A DNA stretch of 64,000 nt from Wyeomyia smithii (taxonomy: Eukaryota; Arthropoda; Insecta; Diptera; Culicidae), in assembly GCF_029784165.1 (NCBI RefSeq), contig NC_073696.1, positions 87,243,381 through 87,307,380 on the forward strand, written 5' to 3'. How positions within the stretch are numbered: the first letter of the stretch is position 1; each line of letters starts with the position of its first letter. Below, piece by piece: positions 1 through 10,359 of this stretch. The notes under the pieces were generated by a model, which did not search any database, had not been told where the DNA came from, and worked only from the letters and a program-made list of their open reading frames with translations. A program made the position numbers and the translations under genes.

Positions 1-480
1 TAGCCTCACTTAGTGTGGAGAACTTGGGTGGGGGAAGAACCAATCACGTGGAAGCATCTCTGCTTTCTTTCTTCGTCGCTTACATTGGGTGATGAATGCG
101 ATGCCAATTGGCTGGCATTGCTAGCCAATTACTGAATGCGTGAAAGCATTCCGTCTATATCTTTGAAGTCTGCGTTAGGGAAATATACCAATCTTATGAA
201 AAATGTATGTGGATATTCGACCTTCAAACTTTTCCGTAATTTTCATTGAGTAATAAGAAAATGGTAACTAAAATTATCATGTTATACAAATCTTGTATAT
301 TTTAGATTTCCAACGGTATATTAACTATTGAAATCGGAACAGTTGTTTGAGCGCTATTAGCATCTAAAATCTTCCATTCCGCCAACCAAAAACGTTACAT
401 GTTCAATCCAGTTTTCACAGAATGTACCTTAGTATAGCGAAGAAAGACGTAGTCCCACGTCAAAATTAAAAATAAAAAAA
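1..480. other. No recognised feature
   Basis: AT-rich sequence with no open frame, splice-bounded exon or repeat that I could recognise. The MITE-dense region begins just after it. Confidence 0.4.
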
Positions 481-924
481 AATGATGGCCGTGGTCCATC
501 CAACGTGGTTTTATTCTATCGTGTGAAATTGGGTTAATTTGACGGGTACTCTACTAGAGGGAATGGCCCCTCCAAGGAAGTTCTACCCTACATCAAGAGA
601 GTGAACAAATTTTTCATCAGGGTGATTCACTGAAGCGAGTGGTCCATCCAAGGAAGCAAAAATTAACCTCTAGTGGACCACTTTTCTGTAGAGGAACACT
701 GGTCAGATAAGCTCAATTTCTCTTAACAGAAATCGGAATGTAAACGTTTCCTGTGATTCTGGTGGGATGATATATTTCCCGATGGAAGAATTCTGAAAAT
801 CCCTCGAGTTTTCGCATAAATTGATTTAATTTGGTGAGTAGTTCTCCATAGAAAGGGGTCCACTATACATTAATTTACCCTACCTTGGATGGACCACTTT
901 CTTCATTTGAATGGACCACATATA

Positions 925-1161
925 GGGTAGAACTGCCTTGGATGGCCCACTACCTATAGTGAACCATCCGTCATATGAACTCAATTTATACAAAAACTCG
1001 AGGGATTTCCAAAAAACTTCCATCGGAAACATCTTATCCAACCAATCTGCATCACAAACATTTATAAATTCCAATTTATGTTAGGAGAAATGGAGTTTAT
1101 CCGAAGGGTGGTCCACTATAGGTAAATAAAATAAAGGTGTCCTCTGTAGGCTAATACACCC
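925..1161. mobile_element. MITE, 237 bp, pogo-type ends
   Basis: The element begins GGGTAGAACTGCC and ends TAATACACCC, flanked by TA on both sides (923-924 and 1162-1163). Subterminal copies of the GTGG(A/T)CCAC-type motif lie near each end. Its left end closely resembles that of the larger pogo relic at 60738. Confidence 0.7.
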
Positions 1162-1436
1162 TACGAAAAACTGTTAATTCTTTCGATATAGGGTAGAACT
1201 GCCATGGATGGGCCATTTCCTTTAGTGGGTCACCCGTCCCCAAGTTAACTCAACTGATAGGGTAAAACCACGTTAGGTAGGCCACATCCTTTAATAGACC
1301 ACCGGTCAAATTAACTCACTTTTTGCGAATACTCGAGGAACTTCCAGAAAACTTTCATTGGGAAACATCTTGTCCAGCCAATCTGCACCAGAATCACGAT
1401 AAACATTTGAATTTACAAATTCATGTCAGAAGAATA

Positions 1437-1818
1437 GGGTAAACTAGTCTGTAGTGGACCAGTTTGCTTAACCCTCTAGTGCCCAAGTTAATTTCTAAAC
1501 GTGCTTCGGTAAAATCACTATGAATCAATATAAACCTTTTTAAGTACATATTGAAGCTTTTCAAAACTTCGACTAAAGCCCGCCAAATGGCGGTATTGGG
1601 CACTAGAGGGTTAAATAACCTATAGTGGACCACTCGTCAGATTAACTCAATGTCTCTTAGCAAAAATCGGAATTTTCAAATGTTTGTGATGCAGATTGCT
1701 TGGTTAAGATGTTTCCCCAAGAAAGTTTTCTGAAAATCCCTCGAGTTTTTGCAAAAACTGAGTTAATCTGGCGAGTGGTCCACTATGAGAAAGGGGTCCA
1801 CTATAGGATAATTTACCC
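1437..1818. mobile_element. MITE of the same family, split by a piggyBac-type MITE
   Basis: It begins GGGTAAACTAG and ends TAATTTACCC with TA flanks (1435-1436, 1819-1820). Removing the nested insert at 1472-1610 and one copy of its TTAA leaves about 239 bp, the same size as the other family members. The nested element is therefore the younger insertion. Confidence 0.75.
1472..1610. mobile_element. piggyBac-type MITE, 139 bp
   Basis: The terminal inverted repeats read CCCTCTAGTGCCC and GGGCACTAGAGGG, directly flanked by TTAA at 1468-1471 and 1611-1614. TTAA target duplication with ends starting CCCT is the known signature of the piggyBac superfamily. It has no coding capacity. Confidence 0.8.
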
Positions 1819-2439
1819 TAATTTGTTTTTCATCAGGATGATCCTGGAACGGAACCTCTTTCTGCAGTAGATTACTCGTTAGATTAACTCAATTTATGCG
1901 TAAACTTGATTTCGAGAAACATGTTTCTCGTCATTCTGATGCAGATTGGCTGGATAAGATGGTTCCCGCTGGGAATTTTCTGAAAAGCCCTTGAATTGTC
2001 GCATAAATTGAATTAAACTGGCGGATACCCGATCAGTCAAAAATATTAGGATTATAAGGAACCAAGAGATTTTATTACGAACTTTTTGTATCAACTTGTG
2101 TTCTAAACTTGGTCGCGTTGATAGTTAAAATACCAAAATTTCTATCAAAACTACTTACTGACAAGTACAAGTTATATCAAGTTTTGTAAGTTTTTTGGTA
2201 GGAAAAGATCATAATTAGTTAGAATGTACAATATAAATTATTAATTGAAGAACGAATTTTGTTATAAATATGCTTTAAAAAACACACTTTTGAACTTTTA
2301 AGTGTATGATAACATATTTTGATATAATTCTGTATGTGTATCTGTATATTCTGTATGTGTGTATGTGTATTATTCTGTGTATCATTCTGGCATATCAAGA
2401 ATATTACAGGCTTTGTTTTTTCTATCAATTTCAGATATA

Positions 2440-2673
2440 GGGTAAATTAACCTATAGTGGACCACTTTCCTATGGTAGACCACCCGCCAGATTAATTCAA
2501 TTTATGCGAAAACTTGAGAGAATTTCAGAAAATATTTATGTCATCTTGTCTAGCCAGTCTGCGTCACAAACATATATGAATTTCGAATCATGTTCAGAGA
2601 AGTAGAGTTAATCTGATGGGTGGTCCACTACAGGCTAATAATGTAAAGGGGTTCACTATAGGTTAGTTTACCC
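2440..2673. mobile_element. MITE, 234 bp, best-preserved family member
   Basis: It begins GGGTAAATTAACCTATAGTG and ends with the near-complement CACTATAGGTTAGTTTACCC, flanked by TA (2438-2439, 2674-2675). GTGGACCAC follows the left end and GTGGTCCAC lies inside the right end. This is the clearest reference copy in the window. Confidence 0.8.
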
Positions 2674-3414
2674 TATTTGTGTTACCCGTTTGTTATAGTC
2701 GTTTGATTGGGAGAGGAAAAAGGTCCACTATAGGTTAATTTACCCTAGTTCTACCTCATCATTCTGGCTGTGTTCCAAAAAGTGTTCATCGATGTCTTAG
2801 CTTTAGGCAAGCTTTCCTTCTTGGTATCAAGCTCCGAATACCGTTTATAGTATAAATCTACCTTGGACGGACCAGATGAACTCAGTTTATACAAAAATTT
2901 GAGAAACTTTTAAGTAAATTTTCATCGGGATACATCTTATCCAGCTAATCTGCATTAGAATCACAAGCAACATTTGTGAATTCCAATTCATATCAAGAGA
3001 ATAAACAGTTTTTCTTCACGGTGGTGGCCCACTGAAGGAAATGGTACATTCAAGGGAGTTCTATCCTAGTTGTCGGTTTTGCCTGTATCTCGAAAGGCCT
3101 TTTCGTGTAGACATTAGAGCCCCCCTTGTCCCACCACAGAGTGAACGGCCGTTTCTTAATCGTCACGCCGGGAAATTTCTTTGTTTGGGCTTGCAACGCG
3201 GCGTCGAGAATCAATCCCGCGAAGAGGTTGTAGGTTATATTAACCTGCAGTTGGCCTTTTTCTTATAGTAGAACAATCGTCAGCTTAAGCCAATCTGTAT
3301 CAGAAACATTCATGAGTTCCAATTTATGTTTAGAGAAATTGAGTCAATCTGACTGGAGGTTCACCATAAGTTGATAAAGCAAAAGGGTCCACTGAAGCTT
3401 AATTTACCCCAAAT

Positions 3415-3703
3415 TCTCGCTATTGTCAGGATCAAGGATAACCTCCTTCGTGTAACCCAACCGTAACGACGTCGACCTTAGAGATAGATCCACAGTGCAT
3501 GAACGCGCTGAAGAATTCGGGACATGTGCCATTTTACTGTTGTTGAAAATTGTCATGTGGAAGTCGTCGCAAAGTTTATGTGCTCTGCTGGGAGAATGCA
3601 TTGAGGTAATACGAAGTTTTTTACCGTTTACTACTATGACTGGGATCGAGGGAAGAATACAATAGAAAGATAGAAAGTAAAGCACTTCTCAATCCCCAGA
3701 AGC
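3415..3703 (-). pseudogene. I-type LINE fragment, endonuclease region
   Basis: The minus-strand translation contains LCDDFHMTIFNN and a downstream VDLSLRSTSLRLG stretch. These match the endonuclease part of the full-length LINE at 23362-27006 (LCDDFDMTILNN, LDLSLCSTSLRLD). An internal deletion is visible relative to that copy. It is the downstream half of a decayed copy whose upstream half lies at 4348-4740. Confidence 0.75.
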
Positions 3704-4008
3704 AGGGTAAATTAGTCTGTTGTGGACCCCTTTAATTTTTTAACCGTGCTTAGCATGCTACATTTACATTTTCAGCAAGCTGAGAAAAATTCGTTTTTAT
3801 AAAATTCTCACGAGATGGGATAACATATTGGGATGTTTTTCCGAAGTTTGTTCAAAACAAAGTAGTGCAGTTCATCTCTTGTTAGGAAACTATGCATGGT
3901 TTGCTACCACTTCCGCTTATTAACTCAATGGCGAAAATGCAAATGGGATGAACTAGCTATGCACCAGTCAGATAACCTCAATTTATTTTACATTTATCGG
4001 AACATATA

Positions 4009-4244
4009 TGTTAGAACAGCCTTGAATGGTCCACTTTCTTTTGTGGACCACCCGCCAGAAACCTCAATTTATGCGGAAACTCAAGATATTGTCAGGAAAC
4101 TTCTATCGGAAACATCTTATTCAGTCAATCTGCATCACAAGAATTTATAAATTTCTATTTCCGTTTAGAGAAATTGAGGCAATTTGATGGGTGGTACACT
4201 ATAGGTTAATAAAGCAAAGGGGTCCACTATAGGTTAATTTACCC
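4009..4244. mobile_element. MITE, 236 bp, same family
   Basis: The left end is diverged (TGTTAGAACAGCC after TATA) but aligns with the 925 copy. The right end is the intact GGTTAATTTACCC followed by TA. It is part of the insertions that interrupt the minus-strand LINE fragment. Confidence 0.65.
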
Positions 4245-4347
4245 TAAATATTAGCGATGCAGATTGGCTGGATAACATGTTTCCCTATGGAAGTTTCCTG
4301 AAGATCCATCCTGGTTTCGTTTCGATGTTGCACTATAGGTTAGTTTT

Positions 4348-4740
4348 CCCTTTTAATTTATTAAAATTTTGAGTGAATCAATTTTTGTAACAATACTTTT
4401 ACAATTTCACTGAAGGACAGAGATAAAGTCCTTCACTACAGTAAATGATATAGATAAATACAATCGCTGCAAGGAGGGATCACTGGACCCTCAGCTGCTT
4501 TAATGATTCTGCTTCAGCTGTTGGAAGGAATGCTGTGAGAGTTTTTTTTTTTTCATTGTATCATATAACTATAATGAAGATTTCAAAAATACAGTCCACA
4601 ATGTCAGAAAAATTCACCAATCCAAAATTTATTTGGCTATCCTGATGTGCAACAAGAATGGGGTTTCAGAAGTTCCCGGAAGTGCTGAGAACTCCTTCAA
4701 GGATTTTAAATTTTCAAGCACGGGGAACGAGGTATAGATG
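4348..4740 (-). pseudogene. I-type LINE fragment, end of ORF1 and start of ORF2
   Basis: The nucleotide sequence aligns on the complement with about 23090-23450 of the full-length LINE, for example the shared CAATCGCTGCAAGGAGGG block. It covers the last part of the ORF1 region and the first codons of ORF2. With 3415-3703 it makes one broken minus-strand copy into which MITEs inserted. Confidence 0.75.
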
Positions 4741-4952
4741 AGACTCCTTCCTCTTGACATCTTCTGGGCAATATCGCAAAACATCAAATGTCTTTGGTCG
4801 CAGTGTCTTTTGTAAAGATGTTATACGATAATCGATAATACGTATCGCACTATACTCACAATCAAAACGGTTAACAGCAGGCAGCAAGGAAGCTATACAG
4901 TTGCACAAAGGCGCGTGACCCTGAACGCGGATTAATTCGACACAGCACTTTA

Positions 4953-5211
4953 GGCGTCGTACACAAATTACGTAACGCATGAAGGGGGGGAGGGGGGTTG
5001 AGTTTGCGTTACTTATTGTGGCATATGGGGGAGGGGGGGTAGTTGAAACAGTTACGTAACTTTGATTTTTTTTCGAAACCGCAATTTTTTGTGGGTCAAG
5101 CGTTACGTAATTTTAGGGGAAGAGTCATGTTGAAAGTTACTTATCGTTGTATAGGGGGGGAGGTGGCCTAAAATCCAGGTTTTTAGCGTTACGTAATTTG
5201 TGTAAGACGCC
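4953..5211. mobile_element. MITE, 259 bp, GGCGTC ends, TTA flanks
   Basis: The terminal inverted repeats are GGCGTCGTACACAAATTACG on the left and its near-complement on the right, continuing through GTAACGC. TTA flanks both sides (4950-4952, 5212-5214). A 3-bp TTA duplication fits the PIF/Harbinger superfamily. G-runs and GTTACGTAA motifs fill the interior. A related copy lies at 12575-12845 in the opposite orientation. Confidence 0.75.
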
Positions 5212-5214
5212 TTA

Positions 5215-6363
5215 TTAGGTCAGAGCGACGCCTTATTAGGTATTAGGTCGAACAATGCCTGCACTTGCACACACGTATTGAATTTCATCGGAGCGATCAC
5301 CAAACACAACCGATGCTGATGTGTGTTCGGTACAGAATGATTTTTTGTTGGTGCTTATTGCGAATTTTGTTAATATTCTTCATTCGATTTTTATTCAACG
5401 GTCATTTCAAATTACTCTGATTTCAAGTTTCTTAGATAGAGAATTTGGTTGTTTAAGCATTTCAAAATCAGCACAATAAAGGAAAAATATTAAACGAAAA
5501 CATCCGTCCAGGTCTCATTGACGTACGGTAACGACAAGAAATTTTGAATTTCTGTGTAGAAGTTACCTTTTTTTCCAAAAACAAATATGCAAAGTACGTT
5601 GAGTTTAGTATGGGCTACACAACCGAAAAGTTCCATTGAATTCTGAGAGGTTGCTACCAACATCTGGTCGCGTTCGCGCAAAATTCGTCATACACAAAAT
5701 ATCACCATGTGCAAAGCATACTTTTCACTCAACTTCACCACAAAATATCAAACAACACTGAGATAAAACATGAATTGAGTAGTGGATAGCAATCCCATAC
5801 ACAGTATCATTTAGTGGCGCTTAATTTATAATACTTTAGTAAATTAAAACATCTCAATGTGATTTTGATAACTGAAAGTTGAAATGATATTGTCCATAAT
5901 GTTTCGGAAATATTCTTATAATTTAAACGAAAAGCTGCAAATAATGCCAGAATATCCTTTCAATAGCTTACTTTCTTCGTGAGGAGTAATCAATTCCAGT
6001 GTTGCTGTAAAGAATAAAAATTTCTAGGGCATAGTGTCCAAACAAATCTCCGATGGAATTCCAGTAAATGCAATTCAACAGCAGAACTATTCAAACAGAC
6101 GAATAACAAGCTCCCACAAAAGCCAACGCAATTGTTCGAAAATTTGATAATCCTATAAAACATAATATTTTTCTGCACTATGGTAATTTAATCGGTCATA
6201 ATTGCTTCCAAATTTTTATGGAACACGCAAAAACAAGCACTCACCGTAGCGAAGGGCTCGGGGTCAACAAGTTGGATAAGGCACAATTTGCGAAGGTGGG
6301 CTGATAATATTTGCAAATCATATTAGCTTAGTAACTTAAGTTTACGACTGGAATTGATGTATT
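5215..6363. other. No recognised feature
   Basis: AT-rich sequence. Just after the MITE there is a short direct repeat of GCGACGCCTTATTAGGT-type sequence (about 5205-5243). Otherwise I see no gene or repeat structure. Confidence 0.4.
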
Positions 6364-7036
6364 ATTTAAGGGATTTATATTTCGGCTTGCAGTCTAATGA
6401 ATTGCGTTGATTTCTATCTGCTCATCACCAACGTTTCGGTCTTTCTATGGGACCATCATCAGTCTATGAGCTTTGGTTAGTGTTGGAATCAATTGATCAA
6501 TTGAGGGGAGGAAAAATATTCTGCGAGGAAAAATATTCTGTGCGGACAAGTCTATGAGCTTTGGTTAGTGTTGGAATCAATTGATCAATTGATTCCAACA
6601 CTAACCAAAGCTCATAGACTTGTCCGCACAGATTATTTTTCCTCCCCTGTAGTATTGGTGTTTGGGCTAGAGTCCGACAGTTCGAGTGGGAAAATTTTTG
6701 TGTGATGGAGGCGAAGTGTATCGCTCGATAGGTTTTTTCACCAAATGTACCAAACTTGAATCTGCGCTTCGGATGTACGGCATTAAACCCTTTACGACCC
6801 GACCTTTTTATGTTTTGCAAAAACTTTTTAACTTGTTGGTTACTGTTCTCGAGTGAGTAGTTTTTCAATGTCATATAGTGTAATATTGTCCTAATGTAAA
6901 TCAATTTGTACGTAAAATGTGAAATATATTTTAGGCCCTGATGATGGTCCCATAGAAGGACCGAAACGTTGGTGATGAGCAGATAGAAATCAACGCAATT
7001 CATTAGACTGCAAGCCGAAATATAAATCCCTTAAAT
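6364..7036. mobile_element. Foldback element with 99-bp inverted arms
   Basis: The arms are 6364-6462 and 6938-7036, beginning ATTTAAGGGATTTATATTTC and nearly identical on opposite strands. Inside lie a direct repeat of a TCTATGAGCTTTGGTTAG block and a long palindrome. The element ends two bases before the Helitron start. No convincing target duplication was found. A 168-codon minus-strand frame (6497-7003) crosses it; part of it (about 6650-6900) lies outside the repeats and does not resemble a family I know. Confidence 0.6.
6537..6632. repeat. Perfect 96-bp palindrome
   Basis: Both strands read the same from 6537 to 6632, centred on TTGATCAA with no spacer. Allowing one mismatch extends each arm by about 16 bases. 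Such a sequence can form a cruciform in DNA or a hairpin in RNA. Confidence 0.9.
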
Positions 7037-7159
7037 CTTCTACTATATAAAAATGGAATTCCGTAACGCTTGATCTTATTGATATTATTCCCTCAGTCTC
7101 TGTGGTGTACAGTAATCATCATCATTTTGAATCGTTCTAAATCAAAAATAATAAGCGGT

Positions 7160-8940
7160 GACATGTAGGTTTTTTAACATGAAAATGTTCGCTGATGTTC
7201 AGGAAAGACATTAGTTATAAAAAAATAGTTATTTAATTACTAAAACTTGAGATATTATTCACAAAACTACGTAAAACATGCAAAATTATGACTTTCTGTG
7301 CTAAATTTGCCTCTAAATCAAAATTCAAAGCGATGACATATGATTCTATTTTCACTAAAATGTTTGTTAATGTTCAGGGAAGACATTCGAGGAAAAATAA
7401 TTAGTATCTGATTACTAAAACTTGAGATATTATTCACAAAACTACGTAAAACATGCAAAATTATGACTTTTTATACTTAGTTCGTCTCCAAATCAAAATT
7501 CAAAGTGATGACATGTGATTCTTTTTTCATTAAAATGTTCATTAATGTTTAAGAAAAATATTTGAGAAAAAAAAATAGGTATCTAATTACTAAAACTTGA
7601 GATATTATTCACGAAACTACGTAAAACACGCAAAATTATGACTTTCTGTGCTAAATTTGCCTCTAAATCAAAATTCAAAGCGTTGACATATGATTTTTCA
7701 CACTAAAATGTTTGTTAATGTTCAGGGAAGACATGTGAGAAAAAATAATTAGTATCTGATTACTAAAACTTGAGATTTTATTCACAAAACTACGTAAAAC
7801 AAGCAAAAATATGCTGAATTTGCCTCTAAATCAAAATTTCAAGCGATGACATGTGATTTTTTTTACATTAAAATGTTTGTAAACGTTGAGAAAAGACATT
7901 TGAAGTAAAGTAACAAGTATCTGTTTACTACAACTTGAGATTTTATTCACAAAACTACGTAAAACTTGCAAAATTATGACTTTTTATGCTGAATTTGCCT
8001 CTAAAACAAAATTTAAAGCCATGACATGTGATTCTTTTTTCATTAAAACGTTTGTTAATGTTTAGGAAAGACATTTGAGGAAAAATAAATAGTATATGAT
8101 TACTAAAACTTGAGATATTATTCACAAAACTACGTGAAACATGCAACTTTATGAATTTTTATGCTGAATTTGCCTCTAAATCAAAATTTAAAGCGATGAC
8201 ATGTGATTCTTTTTTAATAAAAACGTTTGTTAATGTTTAGGAAAGACATTTGAGGAAAAATAAATAGTATATGATTACTAAAACTTGAGATATTACTCAC
8301 AAAACTACTTGAAACATGCAACTTTATGAATTTTTATGCTGAATTTGCCTCTAAATCGAAATTTAATGCGATGACATGTGATTTTTTTGCATTAAAATGT
8401 TTGTAAACGTTCAGGAAAGACATTTGAAGGAAAGTAACAAGTATCTGTTTACCAAAACTTGAGATTTTATTCACAAAACTACGTAAAACAAGCAAAATTA
8501 TAACTTTTTATGCTGAATTCGCCTCTAAATCTAATTTCAAAGCGATGACATGTGATTCTTTTTTCATTAAAATGTTTGTCAACGTTCAGGAAAGATATGT
8601 AAGGAAAAATAATTAGTATCTGATTACTAAAACTTGAGATATTATTCACGAAACTACCGAAAACACGCAAAATTATGGCTTTCTGTGCTAAATTCGCCTC
8701 TAAATCAAAATTCAAAGCGTTGACATATGATATTTTTTTTCACTATAATGTTTGTTAACGTTCAGGAAAGACATTTGAGGAAAAATAAAATGTATATGAT
8801 TACTAAAACTTGAGATATTATTCACAAAACTGCGTGAAACATGCAAAATTATGACTTTTTATGCTGGATTTGCCTCTAAATCAAAATTTAAAGCGATGAC
8901 ATGTGATTCTTTTTTCATTAAAATGTTTGTTTATGTTAAA
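7160..8940 (+). repeat. Minisatellite, about ten 175-bp units, inside Helitron 1
   Basis: The landmark GATGACATGTGATT (or a near variant) recurs about every 170-180 bases, each time with ACTTGAGATATTATTCAC and AACTACGTAAAACATGCAA blocks at matching positions. The short open frames in the array are by-products of the repeat. The corresponding array in Helitron 2 is at about 52290-54200. Confidence 0.85.
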
Positions 8941-8978
8941 ATATAAAATGTATGTTTGAAGATGATCTGTATACAGCA

Positions 8979-9222
8979 CAACAATATTGCAGCCTTCTAA
9001 TAGCGCTCTCGATCAACCAGATTAGTTGAGAAAATTCGTTATCGATATTGTTTTAGCACATTTTGCATGTTGTAGGATAAGAACAACGATACCCCGTGCC
9101 CCAGAGCTGAGTCGAGAAAAATTGCAGTTCGAAAAGATTCTCGACCTGATCGGGGATCGAACCCGATATCACAACCGTGTGGGAGCCAATCGACATCGCT
9201 AACCACAGAGCCACGAGGACCA
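8979..9222 (-). repeat. tRNA-derived SINE (family 2), inside Helitron 1
   Basis: The minus strand reads GGTCCTCGTGGCTCTGTGGT with a B-box-like GGTTCGATCCC about 60 bases on, as in pol III promoters. It sits at the same point of the Helitron as the copy at 51986-52229, so it was already in the Helitron before the two copies separated. The distal flank keeps TATACAGCA; the proximal one is mutated. Confidence 0.75.
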
Positions 9223-10115
9223 CATATAGCATACAGAATACAGAAAATCACCGAAAAATATTTTTTTTTAATTCATACGTTTTTATACGATTAAATGCGA
9301 AACTTTGACTTTTTATGCGCAATTCGCCTCTGAATCAAAATTCAATGATTTGTTTTTTTTTGCAATAAAATGTTCGTTGTTCTTTCATCTACAATTTTTT
9401 TTTGCAGAATAACCCATATCTCGAGCATGAACATTTTACATTTCTGATGTTTTCGTAGTTTTGTGAATAGTTACATTTTACGGCATTCGATTTACTTTTG
9501 TACTTTTGAATTTGATCTTTACTAGAGAGCTTTTAACCAGAAGGTCATTCAGCTCTTAATCTTACTGTTTTACTTTTTTTGCGTTAATCCAAACTAGAAC
9601 TCACATCCAGCTGCAGGAAAGGTTACGATTCATTTGTTTGAATATCGATTAAGAGGCAGCTTATGCATTAAAAATCTTTTATTTTCTTATTTTCTACAAA
9701 GTTTTGTGGATTAAAAAATGGCGACTTCCGGTTTCAGGAAAATAACCTAAAGTGATATATGGCCAACAATTTCAATACTTCCGAAAGTGGACCTCCATAC
9801 GTCATTTTATAGCGATGACACATTTTTTTTTTTTCATTAAAATGTTTGTTAACGTTCAGAAAAGACATTTGAAGAAAAATAACAAGTATCTGATTACTAA
9901 ATTTGAAATATTATTCACAAAACTACATGAAACATGCAAATTTATGACTTCTAAAGTGATATTTGGCCAACAATTTCAATACTTTCGAAAGTGGAACTCT
10001 ATACGTCATTTTGAAATCCAAAATGGTGACTTCCAGTTTCTGTAAATCAGCCCAAAATCACAAAAAAAAACAATCCAATATAGGTATTTCCGTTCTGCGC
10101 GTTCTCAGAATATTG

Positions 10116-10229
10116 AAGTAGGGTATCGAACGTCTTCGTCAGTGGTTTTCTTCGGTAGTTTTATTGGCGCAATCTTATGCAAAAAAGGTCAGAAGAAAAC
10201 CACTGACGAAGACGTTCGACACCCTACTT
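10116..10229. repeat. Inverted repeat near the Helitron 3' end
   Basis: The arms start AAGTAGGGTATCGAACGTC and end with the complement, separated by about 39 bases. The same structure is kept in copy 2 (50993-51105). Confidence 0.8.
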
Positions 10230-10359
10230 AAAGTGATGATGGAAGTATAAGATGTAAATTATATTTATGAAGTGAGTTGAGCTAATGCAGCAATGAAATA
10301 TAAAAAAAATCTATCTTTGAAACCTTTGATCCCGAGCATAGCCGGGAATGTTCAACTAG

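Larger units (their letters stand above)
480..4350. repeat. Cluster of TA-flanked MITEs with GTGGACCAC motifs
   Basis: About twenty exact or near copies of GTGGACCAC or its complement are spread over this stretch, usually joined to CTATAGG and a TTTACCCTA end. Four complete copies with both ends and flanking TA are listed separately (925-1161, 1437-1818, 2440-2673, 4009-4244). The rest are partial or diverged, for example ends near 593, 880, 2745, 3072, 3410 and 4346, and starts near 1193, 1258 and 3704. TA target sites and short GGGTA inverted ends are typical of the Tc1/mariner/pogo superfamily. No coding capacity is seen. Confidence 0.75.
7039..10359 (+). mobile_element. Non-autonomous Helitron, copy 1
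   Basis: It begins TCTACTATATAAAAATGG and ends in CTAG followed by T, preceded by an imperfect GC-rich hairpin (CCCGAGC/GCCGGG type) about 13 bases before the end. These are the known Helitron termini. Inside are a tandem array of about 175-bp units (about 7160-8940), a tRNA-derived SINE on the minus strand, and near the 3' end a 37-40 bp-arm inverted repeat (about 10116-10229). No Rep/helicase coding sequence is present. The same element occurs inverted at 50862-54428, which independently confirms the ends. Confidence 0.8.

Noticed and set aside
6497..7003. 168-codon minus-strand frame
   Set aside because: It runs through the foldback arm and the 96-bp palindrome. The middle part is not recognised, so I did not call a gene.
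7955..8715. Repeated short minus-strand frames such as MHVSRSFVNNISSF
   Set aside because: They arise from the 175-bp minisatellite and recur in both Helitron copies; they follow the repeat period, not a gene family.
7160..8940. CRISPR-like array
   Set aside because: Units are adjacent, about 175 bp long and without unique spacers, in an insect-type genome.
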